Assembly (NCBI RefSeq): GCF_020921035.1
Contig: NC_063150.1
Span: 2,046,001-2,110,000, forward strand
DNA: 64,000 nt
Direction of reading: 5' to 3'
Source: Rhodamnia argentea
Lineage: Eukaryota > Streptophyta > Magnoliopsida > Myrtales > Myrtaceae
This document shows positions 35,311 through 45,208 of the stretch, one piece after another (positions within the stretch are counted from its first letter, which is position 1; the number at the start of each line of letters is the position of its first letter). A program made the position numbers and the translations under genes. The notes under the pieces are model-generated. The model made no database searches. It was not told the origin of the DNA and was given only the letters and a program-made list of their open reading frames with translations.

Positions 35311-36297
35311 ATAGGATTTGAATCTTTCAAAGTAAGTTTGAAAATTGAAATCACGGTTTGGAAAAAAAGAAGAAGAAGGGAAAATGATGAGCTGAGTTCC
35401 TCCTTTCAAAAAGGTTGAATGAAGCAAGAATGGAAGAAAAATTATGCTTGTTGGACATAATGTGACTCATGGAAATGATTGTGTTCACAGGCATGTTCAG
35501 TCCAAAAAGTGTTTGCATCTCTATCTGTATTTGTGCCATTGTGTTTTGGCAAATTTGGACGTGGGGCAAGAAATAATTTCTTCAAAGGAAATGTCTTTTT
35601 TCTGCTAAGGTTGAGGAGATTCCCATTGTAAGGAAATTTTGTATGGATCCAAAGTTGTCTAGAAATGAAGGAGCATACCATTTTATGGTCGAGGAATTAG
35701 CCGGTCGCCCTAAACAACATGCCCGGAAGTAAAACTCATTTTCTTGGCAGGTTAGCAGGTCCAGGCTCTCGGCTAGACCTCTGTTTTGGCCCCTTTTCTG
35801 AAGACTAATCGGGCGACCGGAAGCAGAAGAGCGGTTGCCCGTAAGTCTCACGGTCGAAGATTTTAGCCCTTCGGAGTGTGTCCGGTGGCCGGTCTTGTTT
35901 GGTTTTTGTATGGATAAAACCTGTAAGGTCTTACATGGGTCAGGTGGTGCATCGTATCAGTCACATGCAAAGCCACAAGTATTTCACGTGAAAAAAGAAA
36001 GGGCATATTTGCGCTATACCACACAAGTTCATGTATAGTGATATTTGAAAAAACATGCCTATTTTATTTTGGTGAATATGAAAAAAAAAAAAAAATCTAA
36101 GTTGTTTGAGAGTTTTGAGTTGATGAATGCTATATGCGCCTTTTTTCTTCATTTTGTTACTCATTTGACCATATGTAGGTAAAAATTTCAATTCAAGGAT
36201 TGCAATTGGAACATGGTCGATCTAGAAGTTTCTGATGTCGGTATCTATGTTTTCCCTTGAAAAAAAGATCGTTTCATCAATTTAAACTCTATGTGAA
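35311..36297. other. Degraded retroelement-like DNA
   Basis: No gene was seen. Moderately GC-rich words (ccggtcgcccg, gtctcacggtcgaag) in an AT-rich context suggest transposon debris that continues from the gag remnant. Confidence 0.4.
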
Positions 36298-37087
36298 AAT
36301 TACCAAAAAAGTTCTAAATCTATTGCAATCGTGTCAATTCAGTTCTAAATTATTTTTTTGCCAATTCACTCCTAAATTTTTTGCAATTGTGCCGATTTAG
36401 TCTATCCAGCCAATTTTGGCCGACCGGTCTTGACGTGGATGCTAGTCAGAACTTCTTGTTCAACTATATAATATTTTAATATTTTTCAATTTTTTCTTTT
36501 ATTTTTCTCTTTTGATCGTTTGCCGGAGGAAGAAGAAAAGACAGAGAAAAAAAAGTAATCTTTCTATGTCTATCAAAGGTGAAACAACATTACCCATGAT
36601 ACCGGCGAGGCCAAGCCTCGCCATCCCAAATTTGGCGAGGCTCGACCTCACCGTCGTCGAACGAGATCGGTCGAGACCTTGCCGGATCGCTATTTTTGTC
36701 TTAAATAAATGCTAGATTGCGGAGCGAAGAAAAAAAATGAGACACCTCCATCATCTTTCTCTCTGTGTTCCACGATGAACATTACAGGAACGATGACGAA
36801 GCGGGTGTTCCGGTCATCCGTGGGCCGTGAGAATAGTCGGCTTGACCACTATCCTCCTCCGTGTGCGGACCCGGGAGGAGGACGATGGTGTGCTACACCT
36901 CTTGGATCAGAGCTTCCCACTCATGGGCCTCGGGGTCGGTCGATATCGATTGCAATAGCGCGGTATAAGTAGATAATAGATATAGCCCTCTTGCTCCTCG
37001 TCCGCCGTCTGTGATTCAAAACATCTTCATTCTTTGTCTTTGTATCTCTCCCTCTCCAAGAAACGAAGAAACCTGCAAATTCGTTCA

Positions 37088-37144
<57 letters not shown>

Positions 37145-37524
37145 AGAAAATCAAGAACCCAGTGACTGAAATAGCCAAGATCGTTGACCCGATCTCACTA
37201 GTGACCGGCGGGGGTGAGCTTCGCCTGAGCCCGGTGAGTTCGACCTCGCCGGCCGGAGGAAGAAGAGGAGAAAAGAAAAGAAAAGAAAAGAATAAAAAAT
37301 AAAATAAAAAAGTAAAAAATTTAAGAATTTAGAAATATTAAAATATTATGTTGCTGGATGGGTGGCGCTAGCCGACGTCCATGCTAGCATCGATCGGTCA
37401 AAATTAGAAGGATAGACTGAATTGACACAATTGCAAAAGGTTTAAGACTGAATCGGCAAAAAAAAGTTTAACAATGAATTGGCATAATAACATTAGGTTT
37501 ATGACTTTTTATGTAATTCTCCCT
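36298..37524. mobile_element. 1.2-kb non-autonomous MULE-like element, copy 1
   Basis: The left arm gaaaattaccaaaaaagttct, then aattttggccgaccggtc, is inverted at the right (gatcggtcaaaattag to gactttttatgtaattctccc). The interior has GC-rich words such as ggcgaggcc and ctcgccatccc, a TATA-like gcggtataagtagataatag and a (CT)n tract. No transposase was seen. This copy and copy 2 at 38128-39151, with their right flanks, form a local duplication. Confidence 0.8.
37092..37142. repeat. (CT)n microsatellite
   Basis: About 25 CT units inside the first 1.2-kb element. The second copy has only about six units at the matching place. Confidence 0.95.
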
Positions 37525-38127
37525 ATATTTTAAATATTTGGGCTCTCCAAAAAACACAACTGAAACAATGAGGTCATGCCACATATACAAAATGATTTTT
37601 TTTTCTATTAGAAAAGTTCGTCACTATTTCCCGCTAAGAAAATAAAAGTTAGTGTCACCATTCTCTTTCAAGATTAAGAAGTACTTTAATCCCTATGTGG
37701 AACCTAAATTTCATACTTTTCTCCGTCCTTTCGATCTTTTGTTACATCAACAAGGACTTCTTTTCAACAATACCATAGGAGAGTTTATACTAATCATATG
37801 ATGGGTTGTTGCTTCTTGGGTCATATGCTACCGTGTGATCCAAGCACACACAATCACTTCTATCCATCTCTTAAACATGATGATCCCGATGATTGAAAAA
37901 AAAGACAAAAAGACAAAAAGAAACCCTATATCCTAATGAAACTTATGAGTTATAAAATACTGACTAGAACAGTTTTACCATGAGGAAGTTCGCCATGCTC
38001 GAAAGAATGCAACAAACACCTGTCTTTATTACAATCTATGGTGCTGGGATAGATAACCGGCTCAATGCGAACACTAGATTGCCTTACCCCAGCGTATGTT
38101 GCATGGCCATGAGCACCAGCGCCACCA

Positions 38128-39290
38128 TTGTGTCTGATGGCCAACCGGTGCCGACGTGGACGCCGGTCAGAACCGACTATTTAGCTATATATTATTTTAA
38201 TAATTTTCATTTTTTTTTCTCTTTTTCTTCGTCTGCTAGAGGAAGAAGAAAAGAGAGGAAAAGAAAGAAAGAAATCTTTCTATGTCTATCAAAGGTGAAA
38301 CAACGTTAGCCATGATGTCGACGAGGCCAAGCCTCGCCATCCCAAATCCGGCAAGGGTCGACCTCACCGCTGTCGAGCGAGATCGGTCGAGACCTTGCTA
38401 GATCGCGGAGCAGAAGAAAAAAACAAGACACCTCCATCATCTTTCTCTCTATGTTCCACGATGAACATTGCAAGAACGGTGACGAAGCTGGTGTTTCAAT
38501 TGTCCGTGTGCAGACCCGGGAGGAGGACGATGGTGTGCTACACCTGCTAGACCGGAGTTTTCCACTCGGGGGCCTCGGGGTTGGTCGATATCGATTACAA
38601 TAGCGCGGTATAAGTAGATAATAGATATGGCCCTCCCGCTCCTCGCCCGCCGTATGCAATTCAAAACATCTTCATTCTTTGTCTTTGTCTCTCTCCCTCT
38701 CCAAGAAACGAAGAAACCGGCAAATTCATTCAACCCCAGTCTCTCTCTCTAAAAAAATAAAGAACGCAGCGACATATACTTACGAACTCCGTCATTGATG
38801 GCTAGGCGTCGGCAAACAGAAATAGCCAAGATCGCTGACCCGATCTCGCTAGTTGCCAATGGGGGTAAGCTTCGCCCGAGCTCGGTGAGGTCGACCTTGT
38901 TGGCTAGAGGAAGAGGAGGAGAAAAAAAAAAGAATAAAAAATAAAATAAAAATGTAAAAAATATTAAAATGTTATGTTGCTAGACGGGTGGTGCTAGCCG
39001 ACATCCATGCAAGCACCGGTCTGCCGAAATTGGTTGGATAGACTGAATTAACACAATTACAAAAGGTTTATGACTGAATCGGCAAAAAAAAAAATATATT
39101 TAGTAATGAATTGACATAATTGCAATAGGTTTAGGACTTTTTAGGTAATTTTCCCTAGATTTTAAATATTTAGGCTCTCCAAAAAACACAACTCACACAA
39201 TGAGGTCGTGCCACATATACAAAAATGATTTGTTGTTTCTATTAGGAAAGTTCGTCACTAATTCCCGTTAAGAAAATAAAAATTAGTTTA
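38128..39290. repeat. Second copy of the 36.4-37.66 kb segment
   Basis: Matches 36420-37660: atgtctatcaaaggtgaaac, ggccaagcctcgccatccc, the tataagtagataatag core and the right terminus (39151). The right flank also matches (taaatatttaggctctccaa, then catatacaaaaatgattt), so the duplication reaches beyond the element. The left arm is replaced by unrelated DNA before about 38128. Confidence 0.8.
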
Positions 39291-39318
39291 AGGACACGTG
39301 GATTTTTCCACACAAGTT

Positions 39319-39320
<2 letters not shown>

Positions 39321-39361
<41 letters not shown>

Positions 39362-39374
39362 TGTGTGTGTGTGT
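39321..39374. repeat. (TA)n(CA)n(TG)n compound microsatellite with hairpin potential
   Basis: About 11 AT units, then 9 CA units, then 6-7 TG units. The CA and TG tracts are inverse complements, so they can fold into a hairpin. Confidence 0.95.
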
Positions 39375-39424
39375 TTCTTGACATGGCCTTTTCTTTTTGT
39401 TTAATCACTATGCAATTGAATTTT

Positions 39425-40092
39425 TTTTCAAAAAAGCTCTAAATCTATTGTACTTTTGTCAATTCAATCCGAAACTTTTCGATTTTGGCAATTGAGTCAT
39501 GAACCTTTTCACATTTTGACAGTTGAGTCCATCGATCCAATTTTGGCTGAAAATTATTGACATGGATGTTGGTTGTCTTACGTGGACTAATGATGACGGG
39601 GACAATTTTTAATTGTCTATTTTCCTTGCTTTTTTCTGTGCTAGCAAGGGTCACTAGCGATTGCCGGCCGCAGGCAAGATGATCCTCACCTAGATCTAGC
39701 GAGAGTCTTTGCGCCCTCGGCCATGGCCGACAGGGCCGGGAAGTCCTTACCTAGGGCCATTGCAGCCCTTCTAGAATTGGGCGATGGCTGCCTCGCCTGC
39801 GATCATCCCTGCGGGCGAGATCTTTGCGGCCGGCGAGGGTCCCCAGTAATCCTCGCCGGCACGGAAAATAATCACCGAATAAAAGCAAGGAAAATAAAGA
39901 TAAAAAATTTCAAAAAAAATTATTAAAAAATTATCCGCGTCGCCGACGACCTTGTCACGTAGGATGATCGACTTCCACATAAGTGATTTCAGGTCAAAAT
40001 TAGCTGAATAGACTCAATTGATAAAATTTGAAAAGATTTAAGATTGAATTAGCAAAAATACAATATGTTTAGGACTTTTTGGATAATTTTCC
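39425..40092. mobile_element. 0.67-kb MULE-like element, related to 36298-37524
   Basis: The left arm (tttcaaaaaagctctaaatctattg, caattgagtcatgaacc, ccaattttggctgaaaa) is inverted on the right (tcaaaattagctgaatagac to ggactttttggataattttcc). The core is GC-rich (gccggcgagg, ggccatggccgacagggccg). No transposase was seen. Confidence 0.75.
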
Positions 40093-40803
40093 TCGTCCAA
40101 TGCGTCTCATAGTGAATACGTTCGTAGTCTTTTTTTTTTTTTTCTGAGATAAATTCCGAGGTAAAAGACATCATGTATTGATGTGTAAACTAAAACATCT
40201 ACCGGTCCCGTGCATCTGCACGCATTAGATTCTACTTCCTTTCTTAATCAGGGCAATTCATCCCATCCAGGTAGGTGGCACGCTGTAAACTGATCTTCTT
40301 CTCTTGCCAAGCAAAGATATAGAGAGAGGGGGGACAGTACGCAGGGTTTTTTTTTTTGGATCGGAAGAGACAGTACACAGTTTGGTTGATCCCATAAATG
40401 GAATTTAAAAGCTCCCATTGAATGAGCTCACGTAACAAAAGCAAAAAGCAAAAAGCAAAAGCGAAAAGCCTTCCTCTTCAAAACGATCAGCTGTCCGAAA
40501 GATTCGGCAGCCCCGCCAGCTCACGAAGCCTGTGAATCGGGAAACCAAGCTGAGCCATTTCCGGATAAGAAACAAGAAGCCCCGCCCCGAAAGTCAAAAC
40601 CCTAAGTCGAACTGCATTAACTTCGATGGCGATGGAGCGCGAGTGAAGAAGACAGTTGGGTGGGGCTGGGAATGAATTGGATGGCCAATGGGGCAGATGA
40701 GACTCATTAACTCGAAGCAGCGTGGCGGTTGGCTCGTCGTGGGGCCATCTCTTTTAAAACAGAGAGAGCTCGTAACGCAGCGAAACGACATGGAGTCTTC
40801 GGC

Positions 40804-40810
40804 TATATTA
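40804..40810 (+). promoter_or_regulatory. Probable TATA box of the glycine-rich protein gene
   Basis: TATATTA stands 81 bp before the ATG at 40891. This would give a leader of about 50 nt. Confidence 0.55.
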
Positions 40811-40890
40811 AGGTTTGCCCTATAGCTGAACGCTGGCATGTGCAGTGAGCTCCTGAGCTTTCTTTGACCTCTCTTCGAGTTTGAGCGACG

Positions 40891-41847
40891 ATGGGGTTTG
40901 GTTCACGTTGTGCCGTGGTTGCGCTCTTTTCTGCATTGCTGGTTGGTGCCGTCGTCGGAGACGCCGATGGCGTCAGAGACGGGAAGGGCTTGTTTCCTCA
41001 CCCGCGTTTCTTTAAACGAGGGGGTCTAGGGCGTGGGATTTACAGGAAGGGTTTTAGGCACGGGAAGTTTGGTGGAGGCGGTCTTGGAGGAGGTGGGGGC
41101 TTAGGGGGTGGAGGTGGACTTGGAGGTGGGGCTGGCGGGGGTGCTGGAGGAGGCTTTGGCGGCGGGGGCGGTCTAGGAGGCGGGGGTGGTTTAGGAGGTG
41201 GAGCGGGTGGTGGGTTAGGAGGTGGGGCTGGTGGAGGTGGTGGGTTAGGCCATGGTGGAGGTCTTGGTGGAGGTGGTGGTCTCGGCGGTGGTGGGGGTTT
41301 AGGCCATGGAGGCGGTCTTGGTGGCGGTGGCGGTTTAGGTCATGGTGGTGGTATTGGAGGTGGAGCGGGTGGAGGGATAGGCCATGGAGGCGGCCTGGGA
41401 GGTGGCGGTGGACTTGGTGGTGGGGGAGGAGTAGGTGGAGGTGCTGGAGCCGGAGGTGGTCTCGGAGGCGGAGCAGGTGGTGGAGGTGGACTCGGAGGAG
41501 GAGCTGGAGGAGGCGGCGGCCTTGGTGGCGGTGGTGGTGGAGGCTTAGGTGGAGGGGGTGGTGCAGGAGGTGGCTTCGGTGGTGGTGCAGGAGGTGGTGG
41601 AGGTCTTGGCGGTGGTGCGGGCGGCGGAGGTGGATTTGGTGGTGGCGGGGGCGCCGGTGGAGGTGCTGGAGGAGGATTTGGTGCCGGCGGTGGGTTTGGC
41701 AAAGGCGGAGGTGTTGGTGGAGGAGTAGGCGGAGGAGGGGGCGGCGGCTTTGGTGGAGGAGGTGGTTTAGGGGGCGGCGGCGGAGCCGGATACGGCGGGG
41801 GCGCTGGGTTCGGAGCAGGGGGAGGTCACAAAAAATTGCATCCATGA
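40891..41847 (+). CDS. Secreted glycine-rich protein (GRP23-like)
   Basis: A single-exon gene of 318 aa. Residues 1-24 (MGFGSRC, then VVALFSALLVGAVVGDA) form a clear signal peptide. Residues 25-60 are a basic, less repetitive linker with HPRFFKR and two GR/KG motifs. From about residue 60 to 312 the protein is almost wholly Gly-rich, built of GGGGLGGG, GGGAGGG and GLGHGG modules, and it ends in GGGHKKLHP. Glycine-rich proteins of this design (class I) are cell-wall structural proteins, often in vascular or epidermal walls. Codon use inside the repeats is strongly G-rich, so the opposite strand gives a false proline-rich frame. Placement next to LUH suggests the orthologue of Arabidopsis GRP23; I infer this from order, since repeat sequence aligns poorly. 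Confidence 0.9.
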   Translation: MGFGSRCAVVALFSALLVGAVVGDADGVRDGKGLFPHPRFFKRGGLGRGIYRKGFRHGKFGGGGLGGGGGLGGGGGLGGGAGGGAGGGFGGGGGLGGGGGLGGGAGGGLGGGAGGGGGLGHGGGLGGGGGLGGGGGLGHGGGLGGGGGLGHGGGIGGGAGGGIGHGGGLGGGGGLGGGGGVGGGAGAGGGLGGGAGGGGGLGGGAGGGGGLGGGGGGGLGGGGGAGGGFGGGAGGGGGLGGGAGGGGGFGGGGGAGGGAGGGFGAGGGFGKGGGVGGGVGGGGGGGFGGGGGLGGGGGAGYGGGAGFGAGGGHKKLHP

Positions 41848-42703
41848 GCTTTACGTGGTGTAATATGAAGGTGGCAGCATGCAATGACGCATGGGAAATT
41901 TGTGTTCCTTTTTCTTTTTCCCCACTTCGAATTTGCTTTCGTTATCTAATTAAGGAAGTGTCGTATGAAGAGAGAATTCTTCAATCAAGTCAGTTGCTTT
42001 CAGAACCGTCCTTATCATCTTCTTGCCTATGGATAAATTTAAATGTTCAACCTTAATCAACTTGTATATGCACGTGATTTGAAGGTGAATTTCTTGTAAA
42101 TTAGCACTGTCCTTCTGTTAATTAAAATCTATCTCCTTTTAAAAGACATGTTGACTCCATCATGATTCAGATAGAGCAATTCATAATCATAAACAACGTG
42201 TTACGAGTGCTCTAAGCACAATGCTTAAGGGGACACAGATCAATTTTTCAAGTACCGACTACACGTATCGTATGGAAAATACGGGCTTGAAAGAGTTGAC
42301 ATTCTCCGTTTTCAACGAAACCAGTGCTTGGAAAGTCGTCGTTCACAAAGTCCATCTTCTCCTCCGCCGGCGGACGACAGTGGTTACGCCGGTAAGGGCG
42401 GTGGAGAGAGAGATGAAGGCAACACGCTCTGATGGATGGTGTCCGAAGATTTCAGGGAATTTGTTTTTCTCGTTTACTACTCTTGTTTTTGAAATTGGGA
42501 TGAATCCGATCAAATCAAGCAGTGCTTTTTTTTCTTCCCCTCAAAAGTCTGATCGTCTTGGTTTAACTCAACTTCAATTCGCTGGCTTATCGCCAACTCG
42601 TGAACTTAGCTGATTAGATTAGATTATATAAGAGAGATAAAGGGATTGCTTGAGTTTAATGTCCATCCTAGAAAACAATACAATTACCCTTGAAACATAT
42701 CTA
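41848..42703. other. 3' flank of the glycine-rich gene
   Basis: AT-rich non-coding DNA that should include the 3' UTR. An open frame at 42221-42613 has no family resemblance and is not called. Confidence 0.45.
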
Positions 42704-45203
42704 TGTCGCGACCTAAAAATCAGTGTTTCCAATTTTAGGTTAATGGATTACCAGATTAATTAATTAAATTAACTAACTTAGCTCGAACTCTCTCAAGTTC
42801 TACCAAATCGTGATTTATGATTCAAGTGATTATCTTGCAAAAGATTTTTTTTAAATTTCTCGGAGCCGCCACTAATAATTTCTTAATAGGTTGATTAGAA
42901 TCCTAAATAAAATAGCGGGAGAAAACTTTTTTATTTCTATGAACTAGATATTTTAAGTACGGGGGCTTGGTTATATTGTTTTTTTAAAATTAATGCTCTT
43001 TCGGTATTAATTTCATGAAAAAAAGTTCAGTTTGGCAATTTGATGAATTTTGACTTAGAGTTCAAAGATGCAATTTTTTGGGTTTTCTTTTTATGATTTT
43101 TTTTTTGTATTTTTGATATATTTTCGAAATTAAAAATTAATGAAAAATGAGCATGAATCAATTTAAGATTATCTTAAAGTTTTCGGATTTAATTTGCATT
43201 AAGCCCAAAATTTTTAAGAAAATCTTTTTACCCTATGTCTACATCTTTTAAAAAAAAGAATGGATTAAAAAAGATTTTATACATTGAAATGCAATCCATC
43301 AGATAGGATTTCTAGAAAATCCTATCTTTCTAAAGATGAAGAGATGTGGTTGTTAAGAAACTATATCTTGCTATGTCCTTTTCCTTTTTCTGAGATTTTG
43401 AGAGAGGAATTAAAGATGAGCCATGGGGATTTTTTTTAAAAATTTTCGAATTTTCTGGATGTTTTTTTGTTGTTGTGATTTTCAGTTTTTATGAATGAAC
43501 TTAAATTCAAATTGCTAATCTTTTAGTTGAAAGATAATAACCGCTAAATCTTTCGAACTAAGTTTCGATCTAAAGGCGATCCTAAAAATTCGAAATTCCC
43601 GCTATGGAAATAATTCCATCTAAAGCCCGATAGATAGACTTATTCTCATGTGTGCGGTTGCGAATTAGGAGATTTTCCTAATCGATCAAATTTTGAGAGA
43701 TTTTTGATATTTTGAGTATCTCGGATATATTCAATTTTTTTTTCCCGAATTAACCAGATTATTAGCAAGACTCCAAAAAAATCTCAATCAAATCACAAAT
43801 TTTCAAATTAGGCAAGTCATATATTGCGCTATCCTAACCAAACGACAAAAATCTCGAGATATTCAACTTAGGTACGCAATCCATCAATTCAGTAAATCAA
43901 ATACTGCATTTTTCTAAATCGAGGAACGGCATTTTCAAGACATGCAATGGAACGTACAATTCATGCAAAACAGGTAACTAAATTATCAAAAGTAACCAAA
44001 TCAGGAAATGTACCTAATATTGCAAGATTACACTTCCAATTCGGCTCGCAACGAAACTTGCTCCAAGGACCCAATGACCGGGGGAAGGTTCGTTGGGCGA
44101 GGGACTGCTGCAACGCGGCCAGGGCACTTCGGGTTCGGGACCACTCCTCGTGATCAGGGACAATAACCTCGGCGACACCACCTCGGAATAGCGCCGCTTC
44201 AGCTCGGGGATCCACCGGCTCGAACAGGCAAACACCGAGGGATGGCCTCGGCTTACTTTCTCCGACGGAACAGCGACTGCACCACAACCGCTAGGGCGAC
44301 TGCAGCTTCTCGAGCCTGTGTTGGGTCGGATTGAACAGGAAAAGAACAGCAGGTGCTCGAGCAAAACCTCCAAATGATGGACGTGTGGGCTGGCGTTGGT
44401 TCGTCACCTGTCGAAGATGATACCTTCATCACCTCTCGTGAACGTGAATGCCGTTTTTTTTGGATAAAACAACTGGATCCGGATCACCTAACATTGGGAT
44501 TTTCGTGATATGTATGGCATTACTCAAATCAGGCCATCCAAATAAAAATGGAAGGCTTGATTTGAGCCATGTTTGGGATTCAAAATTTTTCAAACCCTAA
44601 AAAAATTCCTACCCACATTTTTTCCCTCCCTTTCAACACATGACGTGGCTCAAATTAAGCCTTTCATTTTCATTTGCACCGCCCGATTTGAGTAATGTCA
44701 TGCATATTACGGAAATCCTAATATTAGGCGATCCAAATCCAAAACAGCTAGTGTTTTGTTTATCCTTTAATCTGATTGTGGGCCCAATATTTTGCTAATT
44801 CAATTCTCCACTTGTCCACGTGCTCTTAATTTCTCGTATCTACACAGGCTTGACCAAAATATATGCTCCTATCCGCTTAATTAGGGCCTTTCTTCGATTA
44901 ATGGGCAATTTACAATTAAAATATTTTCTCTATAATTAATCATTCATGGGCTGAATCAAAGCTCAAATTAAACCCAGAGGCCTTCTAACTTTCGGCGCCG
45001 CACAATTGGTTTTTGGCCCAGTCCACGTGTCGATTTCGGTTCGCTTTTGTCGCCGATCAAATGCAAAATGTATGAACGCATGAATGCTGAAATTAAATAT
45101 GAAAAATGACTCAATTATTTTTTTTTATAGGAATTACAATTTAACTCCTGATTTTTATGCAAAATAAATCATATTAGGAAAAATCAAAATTTAGGTGTCA
45201 ACG
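42704..45203. mobile_element. Putative 2.5-kb solo LTR, flanked by ATCTA
   Basis: Starts tgtcgcgacctaa and ends ttaggtgtcaacg. The ends are inverse to each other at 9 of 13 positions. Identical 5-mers ATCTA flank it (42699-42703 and 45204-45208), the size expected of LTR-retrotransposon insertion. The TG start is intact; the CA end reads CG. It lacks gag-pol, so it is probably a solo LTR of a large-LTR family. It contains a GC-rich island (44040-44440) and a nested MITE. Confidence 0.7.
44462..44765. mobile_element. 304-bp MITE nested in the LTR
   Basis: The two halves are inverse complements over about 100 bp each. The left arm has ggcattactcaaatcagg and ggaaggcttgatttgagcca; the right arm has tggctcaaattaagccttt and cgatttgagtaatgtcatg. 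The ends read ggataaa and tttatcc, each next to TTT, so a 3-bp target duplication is possible but not certain. Confidence 0.8.
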
Positions 45204-45208
45204 ATCTA

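Noticed and set aside
41054..41884. Long minus-strand frames opposite the glycine-rich gene, one His/Leu-rich, one Pro-rich (41702-41340)
   Set aside because: They are the reverse complement of GGN repeats; there is no signal peptide, and they follow wholly from the plus-strand gene.
42221..42613. 130-codon plus-strand frame
   Set aside because: No recognisable domain and no promoter or splice support.
43961..44373. GC-rich minus-strand frames in the LTR
   Set aside because: They lie inside a repeat unit and match no family I recognise; kept only as a GC-rich island.
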